Source: Sedimentibacter sp.
Lineage (GTDB): Bacteria > Bacillota > Clostridia > Tissierellales > Sedimentibacteraceae
DNA length: 64,000 nt
Reading direction: 5' to 3'
NCBI GenBank assembly: GCA_018436705.1
Contig: JAHDLA010000020.1
Coordinates: 98,013-162,012, forward strand
How positions within the stretch are numbered: position 1 is the stretch's first letter; every line of letters begins with the position of its first letter. Position numbers and translations under genes: made by a program. This document shows positions 24,850 through 32,737 of this stretch, piece after piece. The notes below the pieces were generated by a model. That model searched no databases and was not told the origin of the DNA. It saw only the letters and a list, made by a program, of their open reading frames with translations.

Positions 24850-25782
24850 ATGAAAATAGACAGACTTGTTAGTATGATTATGATACTTCTCGATAAAGAA
24901 CGGATAGGTGCACAGGAGTTAGCGGATATGTTTGAAGTTTCACCTCGCACAATTTACCGTGATATAGATACAATTAATATGGCAGGTATTCCTGTCCACT
25001 CCACATCGGGAGTGGGTGGAGGCTTTGAAATTATGCGAAACTATAAACTTGATAAAAAGGTTTTTTCGACTGCTGATCTTTCTGCTCTCTTAATGGGGCT
25101 TTCCAGCCTTTCAAACACAGTACGAGGTGATGAATTGGTAAATGCCCTTGCCAAAGTCAAGAGCTTTATCCCTGCCGATAAAGCGAAAGACATAGAATTA
25201 AAAGCAAATCAAATCCATATAGATTTAAGCCCGTGGACAGGTAACAGAAATATTCAACCGTATTTGGAAATTATCAAAACAGCCTTACAGGAAAGTAGGG
25301 TGATTTCGTTCCAATACTCAGCTCACTACGGAAATAAAACTGCACGAGTAGTCGAGCCGTATCAGCTTGTATTGAAAAATAGTCATTGGTACTTACAAGG
25401 CTACTGCCATAAGAGGAGTGATTATCGCTTATTCAAACTATCTCGCATATCAAATCTACAAATAAAAGATGAATTTTTTATACCACGAGATTATCAGAAA
25501 CCGATTTTAGAATTTTCGGATATTTTAGAAACAATGCAAACAAAAATTAAAATTCGCATTCATAAAGCTGTGATGGATAGGGTGCTTGATTATTGTGCTT
25601 ATGAAGAATTTGCTCCAGATGGCGATGAGTATTACATTGTTGATTTCCCTTTTATAGAGAACGATTACTACTACAATATTCTTCTTAGTTTTGGAAATAA
25701 ATGCGAGTGTTTAGAGCCGTTATATATACGCACAGAAATGAAACGCAGAATACACGATATCGCTGTCTTGTACGAAAACTAA
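24850..25782 (+). CDS. YafY-type regulator (HTH_11 plus WYL domain)
   Basis: 310 residues. An N-terminal helix-turn-helix (SMIMILLDKERIGAQELADM, then FEVSPRTIYRDIDTINMAGIP), a linker, a WYL domain (about 140-215; YQLVLKNSHWYLQGYCHKRSDYRLFKLSRI) and a WCX C-terminal part. WYL domains sense nucleic acid or other ligands, and these proteins usually repress a neighbour. A promoter (TTGACA, 16 bases, TATAAA) lies upstream. The AAAGGAG ribosome site is 13 bases from the ATG, longer than ideal, but no better start exists. It is the only rightward gene in the 18.4-28.1 kb run and interrupts the module pattern. Confidence 0.9.
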   Translation: MKIDRLVSMIMILLDKERIGAQELADMFEVSPRTIYRDIDTINMAGIPVHSTSGVGGGFEIMRNYKLDKKVFSTADLSALLMGLSSLSNTVRGDELVNALAKVKSFIPADKAKDIELKANQIHIDLSPWTGNRNIQPYLEIIKTALQESRVISFQYSAHYGNKTARVVEPYQLVLKNSHWYLQGYCHKRSDYRLFKLSRISNLQIKDEFFIPRDYQKPILEFSDILETMQTKIKIRIHKAVMDRVLDYCAYEEFAPDGDEYYIVDFPFIENDYYYNILLSFGNKCECLEPLYIRTEMKRRIHDIAVLYEN

Positions 25783-25828
25783 AATATGGATATTTTCAAA
25801 GCAGAAGAAAAAGAATCGCAATTCCAAT

Positions 25829-25880
25829 AAACTATCGTCCTTTTGCAATAACACTCTGGACGATTCTCGGCTTATAACAA
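25829..25880 (-). repeat. Cassette-associated intergenic block, copy 4 (no promoter attached)
   Basis: Minus strand: TTATAAGCCGAGAATCGTCC, AGAGTGTTATTGCAAAAGG, ACGATAG. It follows the DUF3795 terminator as in other modules. What lies beyond it is the convergent WYL regulator gene rather than a TTGAAG promoter, so the next module has been replaced here. Confidence 0.72.
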
Positions 25881-25882
25881 AC

Positions 25883-25920
25883 AGTGGGCACTACACTAAT
25901 AAAAAAGTGTAATGCCTACT
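25883..25920 (-). terminator. Terminator of the DUF3795 gene
   Basis: AGTGGGCACTACAC (25883-25896) with GTGTAATGCCTACT (25907-25920), 14 pairs with two G-U. It may also stop the convergent WYL gene. Confidence 0.7.
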
Positions 25921-25974
25921 TTCGTGATTAGTTTAGATTTAGTAGTGACGTTTTAGGCTTACTAATGTATTTGC

Positions 25975-26388
25975 TCACTTTACTTGCCATTGGCATTCGC
26001 TGCATTCTGAATCGTGAATAGAAATTATTCCACCACAATTTGGGCAAGTATATATTTCTTTTTGTTGCTTCATAAATTTATTCAACCCATTTTCTTTTAC
26101 AAATTGGCTATTTAATATAAGACTTGCTCCATATCTGATATTATAGCTTTTTTCAAGATTTTTGATTTGTTTACATGGGTACTCGCTACACTCATAGCAA
26201 TAAGAAACACCTTTTTTACCAACACATTCTTTAATTTTACACTTACGACAGTGTTCAGGCTTTCCAGCATCACTATTTAAGCAACCTGCACATGGCTTTT
26301 TATGATAGCAGTGCTTGTAGCAAACCATGCAATTCATTCCACAAGGAGCAAACATAATCGTTTCTATTGGTTCTTTTGGCATTTTCAT
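25975..26388 (-). CDS. DUF3795 Cys-rich protein
   Basis: 137 residues with 19 cysteines in DUF3795 style: CGMNCMVCYKHCYHKKPCAG, then CRKCKIKECVGKKGVSYCYE and CSEYPC. A separate C-terminal zinc ribbon reads CPNCGGIISIHDSECSECQW. It is probably a metal- or zinc-binding cytoplasmic protein; the function is unknown, and some relatives are called zinc-ribbon or methyltransferase-associated. Its leader is a near copy of the one before the GNAT gene at 19216. Confidence 0.85.
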   Translation of the reverse strand: MKMPKEPIETIMFAPCGMNCMVCYKHCYHKKPCAGCLNSDAGKPEHCRKCKIKECVGKKGVSYCYECSEYPCKQIKNLEKSYNIRYGASLILNSQFVKENGLNKFMKQQKEIYTCPNCGGIISIHDSECSECQWQVK

Positions 26389-26491
26389 AATAGCCCTCTT
26401 CTTTGTAAGGTTATATAAATTCGCTCACTAAACGTTGAATTTCTGAACTACCGTTTCAAAAAAGTTTTACTTGGTAGTTTTATATAGGTTA

Positions 26492-26520
26492 AGTTTACCA
26501 TATTAAAGTAAGAGCTTCAA
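26492..26520 (-). promoter_or_regulatory. TTGAAG-N17-TAAACT promoter (DUF3795 gene)
   Basis: Minus-strand TTGAAG (26515-26520), 17 bases, TAAACT (26492-26497), followed by a leader with an AACTACC/GGTAGTT hairpin. Confidence 0.72.
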
Positions 26521-26567
26521 TTCTAAAATTGTAAACAATAGAAAGGTTAAGGACTATGGAAACAAGA

Positions 26568-26620
26568 ACCCATTTACCATCCTTACGCAAGGATACTCTG
26601 GACGATTTTGAATATGTAGC
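26568..26620 (-). repeat. Cassette-associated intergenic block, copy 5
   Basis: Minus strand: TTCAAAATCGTCC, AGAGTATCCTTGCGTAAGG, ATGGTAAATGGG. ATCCTT and AAGGAT form a hairpin. It lies between the AspRS terminator and the DUF3795 promoter. Confidence 0.75.
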
Positions 26621-26627
26621 ACAAAAG

Positions 26628-26659
26628 GGATACCAAGTCAAATAAATGGTTTGGTAGCC
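26628..26659 (-). terminator. Probable terminator of the AspRS gene
   Basis: GGATACCAA (26628-26636) with TTGGTAGCC (26651-26659), one mismatch, followed on the minus strand by CTTTTG. Confidence 0.55.
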
Positions 26660-26724
26660 ATAAGTAAAATTGGATTTAGTAGAACCAATCTAGGCTTACT
26701 AAGGTGTTTGCTAATTTTGTTCGA

Positions 26725-28050
26725 TTAAGGTGTCAACCTATTTATATCTCTCGGAAACATTGTTGAAAGTCTAATATTTTGGAAGTCAAGAAGCTTACCT
26801 GTTAATCGTTCAAGACCTAATCCGAGTCCACCATGTGGAGGTAACCCATACTTATGAGCCATCAAGAAATCGCCAAACTCTTCGACATTCATACCACGCT
26901 TTTTCATTTTTTCTACTTGCATATTGTAGTCGTTAATACGCTGTCCGCCTGTTGTTATTTCCATGCCTCTAAACAACAAGTCAAAGGATTCGGTAATATT
27001 ATGATTGTCTTTGCTGTCCATAGCATAAAACGGACGTTTTGAAGATTTATAGTGCGTTACAAATACAAAATCACAATTTGTTTGCTTTTTGATAATTTTA
27101 CAAAGTAGCTTTTCTTCTTCAGGTTCAAAGTCTTCCAAGTCGGTAATTTCTCGATTATAAGTCTTTGAAATAAGCTCCTTCGCCTTTAAAAACTTAATCG
27201 ATGGGATTTCTGTAATAACTGGAATATTCGCTTTTAACAATGAGATTTCCTCTGCATAATTGTTCTTTAGAAACTCAAAAGTATATGCAAGCATTTTCGT
27301 TTCCATATTGCAAATATCATAAAAACTTTCGATAAATCCCATTTCAAAGTCGATGCTTGTGTATTCATTTATATGGCGAGATGTGTCGTGTTTTTCCGCA
27401 CGAAACACAGGTGCAATTTCGTAAACACGCTCAAAAACACCTACCGTTATTTGCTTGTAAAACTGTGGACTTTGTGCCAAAAATGCCTGTTTTCCGAAAT
27501 AGTCAAGTGAAAAGATGTTGGCGCCACCTTCAGCACCACTGTAAACAATCTTTGGCGAATGTATCTCTGTAAAATTGTTCTCGTCTAAGAATGCTCGAAC
27601 ACCCTTACAAATACCTGCTTGTAACTTGAAGATTGCTCGTTCTCTTGCATTGCGAAGAGTAATAGGTCGGTAGTCAAGCAAGGTTTCAAGTGAACACGCC
27701 ATCTCTTTATTATTGATTACAACAGGTGGTTCTTCTACAGACATGGATACAATCTCGAAGTCATATAATCTAAGCTCTGCACCTGTGCGACTGCGTTCAT
27801 CATGAACAGCTTTACCGGATACAACAACACCCATGTTCTCTTTCATTTCCGATAATTTGAAGTTAGAGAATTCCTCGGAATACACACATTGAAACATACT
27901 CTGTTTTGTTCGTAGGATTACAAAAGCAAAGCCTGACATCTCTCTGATTTTATGCACAACTCCGTGAACTTTAACAATTTGACCGATATAGTTTTTTATC
28001 TCGCTTGCTTCAATATGTGAAGAAGCGATATTTGAATTAATAAATAACAT
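26725..28050 (-). CDS. aspS: Archaeal-type aspartyl-tRNA synthetase (probably non-discriminating, AspRS2)
   Basis: 441 residues from ATG 28050; GGAGGA just upstream fits this start and lies after the in-frame ATG 28062. It has an N-terminal OB-fold anticodon domain (GQIVKVHGVVHKIREMSGFA), then a class II core with QSPQFYKQ, motif 2 FRAEKHDTSRHINEYTSIDF and motif 3 GLGLGLERLTG. It lacks the bacterial insertion domain, so it is the archaeal type that many Firmicutes keep as a second AspRS to make Asp-tRNA(Asn) for GatCAB. The Trp after Gly that discriminating enzymes use is Val here, consistent with relaxed specificity (inference). An attenuator-like leader precedes it. Confidence 0.9.
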   Translation of the reverse strand: MLFINSNIASSHIEASEIKNYIGQIVKVHGVVHKIREMSGFAFVILRTKQSMFQCVYSEEFSNFKLSEMKENMGVVVSGKAVHDERSRTGAELRLYDFEIVSMSVEEPPVVINNKEMACSLETLLDYRPITLRNARERAIFKLQAGICKGVRAFLDENNFTEIHSPKIVYSGAEGGANIFSLDYFGKQAFLAQSPQFYKQITVGVFERVYEIAPVFRAEKHDTSRHINEYTSIDFEMGFIESFYDICNMETKMLAYTFEFLKNNYAEEISLLKANIPVITEIPSIKFLKAKELISKTYNREITDLEDFEPEEEKLLCKIIKKQTNCDFVFVTHYKSSKRPFYAMDSKDNHNITESFDLLFRGMEITTGGQRINDYNMQVEKMKKRGMNVEEFGDFLMAHKYGLPPHGGLGLGLERLTGKLLDFQNIRLSTMFPRDINRLTP

Positions 28051-28149
28051 AATTTCCTCCATAAATTTTTATAGTTAAAAGTAAATGTAGAAGCTGTCAA
28101 GACCAGCATAATCTATATGCTGCATACTATCACAACCTTTCAATGCGAA

Positions 28150-28292
28150 TAAAATAAAAAATGCCACCTACGGTAAATACCGATGGTGACAATTACAAAT
28201 AAAAAAGCTTTGTCACTCATCTCTTGCAAGCACGACAATTTGCACTTGCAACAGATAAGAAACAAAGCCGCTTCTCAAACCATTAGCAAGTG
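28150..28292 (-). promoter_or_regulatory. Attenuator in the AspRS leader (competing stems and two terminators)
   Basis: Reading the minus strand after the leader peptide: segment 1 GCACTTGC (28293-28286, right at the stop codon) can pair with segment 2 GCAAGTGC (28249-28242). Alternatively segment 2, as part of ATCTGTTGCAAG, pairs with CTTGCAAGAGAT, closed at the base by GCTTTGT (28268-28262) with ACAAAGC (28213-28207) and followed by seven T: a terminator. A second hairpin with a T-run (CACCATCGGTA with TACCGTAGGTG, 28188-28165) lies further on. The mutually exclusive pairings are the hallmark of transcription attenuation. Confidence 0.72.
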
Positions 28293-28334
28293 CTACATAT
28301 CATCGTCCTTATTGAGATGAACAAAATGTAACAT
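28293..28334 (-). CDS. Leader peptide MLHFVHLNKDDDM upstream of AspRS
   Basis: Thirteen codons ending ...AAT AAG GAC GAT GAT ATG TAG, that is Asn, Lys and three consecutive Asp. It has an excellent ribosome site (AAGGGAG, seven bases before the ATG) and a consensus promoter ending 29 bases upstream. Its stop codon overlaps segment 1 of the attenuator. Too short for gene finders, but the composition matches the product of the gene it precedes. That is the classical sign of amino-acid-sensing attenuation. Confidence 0.75.
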   Translation of the reverse strand: MLHFVHLNKDDDM

Positions 28335-28362
28335 AGCTTAACTCCCTTAGTTTATTTAAATA

Positions 28363-28391
28363 AACATAACACGCATTAAATAAATTGTCAA
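28363..28391 (-). promoter_or_regulatory. Sigma-A promoter of the leader peptide / AspRS unit
   Basis: Minus-strand TTGACA (28386-28391), exactly 17 bases, TATGTT (28363-28368). Confidence 0.82.
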
Positions 28392-28566
28392 TACACAAAA
28401 AAACACTGTTTTGGGGGCTAATTAAGTGAGAATAGGAGAAGAATGGTAAAATTAGGTTGATAAATAAGTGGCTGACATATATACTATAGGTGAATGTCTG
28501 TAATGAATTGCATATTGTCTTGATAAAGAATGTAATTCATTTAATACAAATAGGGAGTATGATATT

Positions 28567-28683
28567 ATGAATATTAATCTCATGGATAGAAAGATGATTA
28601 AAATGCCCTGCGCAAAGTCTGTAGGTATGAGTTTGGGCGACAATTTGCACAGGGATAGATATTTAGTCGCTTTTGATAAATAA
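28567..28683 (+). CDS. Possible small protein (38 residues)
   Basis: ATG 28567 to TAA 28681, with GGGAG nine bases upstream. The sequence MNINLMDRKMIKMPCAKSVG, then MSLGDNLHRDRYLVAFDK, matches nothing I know. It may be a scrap of a longer gene. The rest of the 28392-28740 stretch is AT-rich and shows no other gene. Confidence 0.25.
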   Translation: MNINLMDRKMIKMPCAKSVGMSLGDNLHRDRYLVAFDK

Positions 28684-28740
28684 ATTCATATGTAGGCTTT
28701 GTTTCCTTAATTAAATAATAATTTTAAGGAAGTGAGCTTT

Positions 28741-29010
28741 ATGAAATATATGAGGGTTGATAGAATATTACCAGATGATTTAGTTAAAGAAATTCAAAAG
28801 TATATTCAAGGTGAATATATATATATTCCTTCTGTTCCCGAAAAGAAAAAAAGATGGGGTGAAAAATCTAAAAGTCGAGATTATCTAAAAGCCAGAAATG
28901 CAAAGATTCTAAACCAATATATGGGTGGGCAATCAATTAGCAATTTAGCCGAAGAATTCTTTCTTTCAGATAGTAGTATTAAGAAAATTGTATATAAAAA
29001 AGATAAGTAG
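28741..29010 (+). CDS. CD3324-family protein
   Basis: 89 residues from ATG 28741 (AAGGAAGTGAG upstream; the GTG at 28732 lies inside that site). It is a small family named from C. difficile: MKYMRVDRILPDDLVKEIQK, then YIQGEYIYIPSVPEKKKRWG and a C-terminal helix-turn-helix-like NQYMGGQSISNLAEEFFLSD, then SSIKKIVYK. It is related to Mor-type phage activators, so a DNA-binding role is likely; the target is unknown. A perfect terminator follows. Confidence 0.88.
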   Translation: MKYMRVDRILPDDLVKEIQKYIQGEYIYIPSVPEKKKRWGEKSKSRDYLKARNAKILNQYMGGQSISNLAEEFFLSDSSIKKIVYKKDK

Positions 29011-29013
29011 GTT

Positions 29014-29046
29014 AAAGCTACCACCCTTGTAATGTGTGGTAGCTTT
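29014..29046 (+). terminator. Rho-independent terminator after the CD3324 gene
   Basis: AAAGCTACCAC (29014-29024) with GTGGTAGCTTT (29036-29046), perfect, then TG. Confidence 0.8.
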
Positions 29047-29198
29047 TGTGTAAAAGATTGTGTAAAAGATGATATAGAAATGATTATTATCTTTCTTATA
29101 AATTGTAGAAGCCTTAAAATGGTATTGAAGATAAAATTCATTTAAAAATGAATTTGTAATTCTTCTCGTAGATATTATAACAAAAGGAGAGAATTAAA

Positions 29199-29612
29199 GT
29201 GAATAAAAAAATATCATTAATTCATTCTGCAAATTTAGCTCCAGTAGATTATGCTTATGCTGGACGTGTACCTTCAGGAATGGACTTATTATTTTTGGCG
29301 GGTTCATGTCCTATTAATAAAAACGGAGAAGTACCCGACTTGATCGATTATGAGCTTCAGGCAAAGCTTTGTGTAGAGAATTTAAAGGAAGCACTGAAGG
29401 ACTGTGGGGCTACTTTAGAAGACGTAGTATATACCAGAGTTCTTGTAGCATCTCACAATCAGTCGGATTTGGTAACTGCGTGGGAAACAATAAGAAAAAA
29501 ATTCGGTAATCATGATGTTCCAAGCACCTTATCTGGAGTTACAGTATTAGGATATACAAATCAACTGGTAGAAATTGAAGCAGTAGCAGCAGTTGTAAAC
29601 AATACAAAATAA
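29199..29612 (+). CDS. RidA-family (YjgF/UK114) protein
   Basis: 137 residues, GTG start with AAAGGAGAG nine bases upstream. RidA enzymes hydrolyse reactive enamine/imine intermediates released by PLP enzymes. The fold is evident from LLFLAGSCPINKNGEVPDLI, LCVENLKEALKDCGATLEDV, and then VYTRVLVA with the imine-binding Arg. It lies directly before an aminotransferase and a MocR gene, a fitting context for imine detoxification. It may be co-regulated, although a promoter-like region separates them. Confidence 0.92.
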   Translation: MNKKISLIHSANLAPVDYAYAGRVPSGMDLLFLAGSCPINKNGEVPDLIDYELQAKLCVENLKEALKDCGATLEDVVYTRVLVASHNQSDLVTAWETIRKKFGNHDVPSTLSGVTVLGYTNQLVEIEAVAAVVNNTK

Positions 29613-29724
29613 TTGTAATAAAATTTTTGAATTAATTTTACTGTGTTTTAAGTAAAATAAGACATTGTAAGAATGTGTTTCCTGCTAATTTAATCAAATA
29701 TTTATTAAATTCATAAACAAAACA

Positions 29725-29753
29725 TTGGTTGGTTTTATTTTTTTATTTGGTTG
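29725..29753. promoter_or_regulatory. Direct repeat TTGGTTG, candidate MocR binding site
   Basis: TTGGTTG at 29725-29731 and again at 29747-29753, 22 bp apart (two helical turns), about 115 bases before the aminotransferase start. MocR/PdxR regulators typically bind direct repeats spaced like this; the assignment to the MocR gene at 31161 is inference. Confidence 0.45.
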
Positions 29754-29867
29754 TAATTTCTATGGGAAAAACATGTTAGTATATAGATAAATAGTAAAGG
29801 ATGGCGCAACAAATAGTAACTTCCTTAAAGCTAAAGAAAAAAACATTTTAAAACGGAGGAATGGAAA

Positions 29868-30992
29868 ATGAAAATTAATGATTTTAAACTTGAATGTTAT
29901 TTTGGGCTTTACGAATTTACTGCACCTTATTTGCTAACTCAATCAGATTGCGAATCCATGACAACTAAGGAACTACTTTCTATGGAGCCTGGTGCCGAGG
30001 AAGCATATTTAAATCAATGGCTGGGATATACGGAAACATGGGGAGACCCGGAGCTAAGACAATTAATTGCTGCATTATATAAGACTATGACCTCAGATGA
30101 CGTACTGGTTTTTCACGGTGCTCAAGAGGCTATTTTTGGATATATGAATGTAATGCTTAATGAAGGTGATCATATGATTGCCATGTATCCAAACTATCAG
30201 TCTGCGTATGAAGTAGCAAATTCAGTTCCAAACTGTGAAATTTCCATGTGGTATATAAAGGATAACGGTACAAAATGGGTTATGGATTTCGATGTTCTTG
30301 AAGCATTAATAAAACCAAATACTAAAGTAATTGCCGTTAATTCTCCAAATAATCCAACCGGATACACTTTTACAAATACTGAAATAAAGCAGTTATGCGA
30401 AATTTGCAGTAAACACGATATCTATCTATTCTCAGACGAAGTATATAAAGGACTTGAAATTGATGGTGAGAAGAGAGACTGGATGGCTGACCATTATGAT
30501 AAATGTGTGTCACTAGGAGTAATGTCTAAGTCATATGGACTTGCTGGGCTTAGAGTGGGATGGCTGGTAACAAAAGATCACGAAACTTTAGAAAAGGTTG
30601 TTAAATTTAAACACTATACGAGTATTTGTGATTCAGCTCCATCTGAATTCTTATCCAAAGTTGCGCTTAAGCATAGCGATGAATTATTAGAAAGAAGTAC
30701 CAGTATCATTAGAGATAATTTAAAGTTAGTTGATGAATTCTTTGACAGATATCCAAATTTATTTGAGAAAAAAGCAATAACAGCTGGCCCGGTTGCATAC
30801 CATAAGCTTCTGATTGATATGCCTGTTAAAGATTTTTGTCAGCTTGCTGTTGACAAGAAGGGAGTATTATTATTGCCTTCCGATATTTATGGCATGGATG
30901 ATCAATATTTCAGAATGGGATACGGACGTAGGGGTGTTCCGGAAAGCTTAGCTAAATTTGAAGAATTTTTAATCGAAGAAAAATTTGTTTAG
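29868..30992 (+). CDS. PLP-dependent aminotransferase, class I/II
   Basis: 374 residues of fold-type I. Motifs include FHGAQEAIFGYMNVML, the NSPNNPTG loop, LFSDEVYKGLE (Asp for the pyridine nitrogen), the Schiff-base lysine in MSKSYGLAGLRVGWLV, and GYGRRGVPE near the C-terminus. It resembles capreomycidine-synthase/arginine-type aminotransferases, but the substrate cannot be fixed. The ribosome site is CGGAGG. It lies between a RidA gene and a MocR regulator; the three probably form an amino-acid unit. Confidence 0.9.
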   Translation: MKINDFKLECYFGLYEFTAPYLLTQSDCESMTTKELLSMEPGAEEAYLNQWLGYTETWGDPELRQLIAALYKTMTSDDVLVFHGAQEAIFGYMNVMLNEGDHMIAMYPNYQSAYEVANSVPNCEISMWYIKDNGTKWVMDFDVLEALIKPNTKVIAVNSPNNPTGYTFTNTEIKQLCEICSKHDIYLFSDEVYKGLEIDGEKRDWMADHYDKCVSLGVMSKSYGLAGLRVGWLVTKDHETLEKVVKFKHYTSICDSAPSEFLSKVALKHSDELLERSTSIIRDNLKLVDEFFDRYPNLFEKKAITAGPVAYHKLLIDMPVKDFCQLAVDKKGVLLLPSDIYGMDDQYFRMGYGRRGVPESLAKFEEFLIEEKFV

Positions 30993-31160
30993 TAATTACT
31001 TGGTCAAGCTTATTCGGTCATAAGGAGATATCACCGATATCATTCAAGAGAAAAAACGGGAAGATATTTTAAAATATCGATGCATATCGTATTAGAACAG
31101 GAAAAGATAAAAGTTTGCGGTTACTCTTGCTACTGGTGAAATCAATATTTAGGAGTGGAG

Positions 31161-32621
31161 ATGAATAAAATAGTTACAGTGGATTGGCTTCCGGATAAAA
31201 AATCTAAAGAACCGGTATATCAGCAAATAGTGAATTATATATCTAGAAAGATATCAAATGGAGATTGGGCTATTGGATATTACTTACCTCCTCAGAGAGT
31301 GCTTGCGGAAAGATTAAAAGTAAACAGAAGTACAATATCGATTGCCTTAGACATTTTAAAGTCCTATGGAATAATCGAAGGAAAAAGTGGTAAAGGAACT
31401 GCTATCATAAGTAACACCTGGTCAATAATGATTTCATCAAACGAAGCTAATTGGGGAAGCTACGTGAAATCAGGATTCTTTAAGGAGAACCTTCCTACAA
31501 TTCAATTAATTAATAAACTAGAATTTGTAGAGGGGATAACCAGATTAGGAACGGGTGAAATGTCTCCAAAATTATTTCCTAAGGAAGTTATAACGAATGC
31601 CATGAATTCACTTACACCAAAAATGAGCAATTTAAGCTATTTAGGTCCTTTAGGCTTAGATGAATTAAGAGAAACCTTATCACACAGATTAAAATCCTTT
31701 GGAATAAATGCAAGTCCTTCTAATATCTTAATTACATCTGGTTCCCTTCAAGCTTTACAGTTAATATCTATTAGCATGCTTAAACCTAATTCGAAGATAT
31801 TTTGTGAAATTCCGTCATATATTAATTCATTGCAGGTTTTTCAATCTGCTGGAATGAAGCTTGAAGGAATTACAATGGATAGTGAAGGTTTGCAATACTG
31901 GAATATGGGTGAAGACATGAAATGCGGCGGTGTCTCTTCTTTACTGTACACTATTCCAACCCATCATAATCCTACTGGTATCGTAATGTCAGAGCAAAGA
32001 AGAAAAGAAGTTTATAAATTCTGCAGCAGAAATGCAATTCCAATAATTGAAGACGATGCATATTGGGAATTATATCATGGAGAAAAACCACCTAAATCTA
32101 TAAAAGCAATGGATGTATCTGGATCTGTATTATATCTTGGTACAGCATCTAAATCCTTAGCACCAGGCCTAAGGATAGGATGGGTTGTAGGCCCAGAATC
32201 AATAATTGAAAGGCTTGGGGATGTGAAGATGCAGCTAGATTATGGTGCAAGTTCATTGTCTCAAATGGTTTTGAATGAAGTATTAATCAATGGCTCATAC
32301 GATGAATTCCTAATTCAATTTAGAACGATTTTGGTTAGAAGAAAGAATAGGATGCTTGAGGCATTAAATCATTATTTTAAAGATATCGCGAAATGGAATA
32401 ACCCTACCGGAGGGTATTATATTTGGCTTGACTTTATAGATGAGGTTCCAGTAGAGAAACTGTTTAATGAGGCACTTAATAAGGGGTTGCTGTTGAACAC
32501 AGGCAATATTTATCACGTAAGCAAGACAAATTCTTTAAGACTTTCATTTGCATATGTTGATGAAGAATTAATAAATCAATCAATAAAGGAACTCTCAAGG
32601 ATTGTGAGAAGCTTAGTTTAA
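31161..32621 (+). CDS. MocR/PdxR-family regulator (GntR HTH fused to aminotransferase fold)
   Basis: 486 residues from ATG 31161 (AGGAG, five-base gap; the GTG at 31155 lies inside that gap). The GntR winged helix is at about 15-75 (VYQQIVNYISRKISNGDWAI, LAERLKVNRSTISIALDIL). An aminotransferase-like domain follows, with YTIPTHHNPTGIVMSEQRR, IIEDDAYWELY and the PLP lysine in GTASKSLAPGLRIGWVVG. Such proteins bind PLP or a PLP-substrate adduct and regulate vitamin B6 or amino-acid genes. It is downstream of the aminotransferase, its probable target. Confidence 0.93.
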   Translation: MNKIVTVDWLPDKKSKEPVYQQIVNYISRKISNGDWAIGYYLPPQRVLAERLKVNRSTISIALDILKSYGIIEGKSGKGTAIISNTWSIMISSNEANWGSYVKSGFFKENLPTIQLINKLEFVEGITRLGTGEMSPKLFPKEVITNAMNSLTPKMSNLSYLGPLGLDELRETLSHRLKSFGINASPSNILITSGSLQALQLISISMLKPNSKIFCEIPSYINSLQVFQSAGMKLEGITMDSEGLQYWNMGEDMKCGGVSSLLYTIPTHHNPTGIVMSEQRRKEVYKFCSRNAIPIIEDDAYWELYHGEKPPKSIKAMDVSGSVLYLGTASKSLAPGLRIGWVVGPESIIERLGDVKMQLDYGASSLSQMVLNEVLINGSYDEFLIQFRTILVRRKNRMLEALNHYFKDIAKWNNPTGGYYIWLDFIDEVPVEKLFNEALNKGLLLNTGNIYHVSKTNSLRLSFAYVDEELINQSIKELSRIVRSLV

Positions 32622-32737
32622 ATATATAAAAGAAGGTCTTGCAGGTTTTATAAAATAATACAATAATTTAAATAAGAGAATTACATAATAAATAAGCTAA
32701 AAATAGTATTAATATTAAAGAAAGGAAGAGAAAAGCT

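Noticed and set aside
19881..26620. Classical integron attC sites
   Set aside because: The blocks lack the paired RYYYAAC/GTTRRRY core sites and no integron integrase is present; only the gene-terminator-block order resembles a cassette array.
28051..28391. T-box riboswitch upstream of AspRS
   Set aside because: The conserved T-box sequence (TGGNACCGCG type) is absent on the minus strand; a short Asp-rich leader peptide with competing stems explains the region better.
30993..31160. Possible gene remnant between the aminotransferase and MocR genes
   Set aside because: One frame reads GDITDIIQEKKREDILKYRC, but no family match or continuation could be supported.
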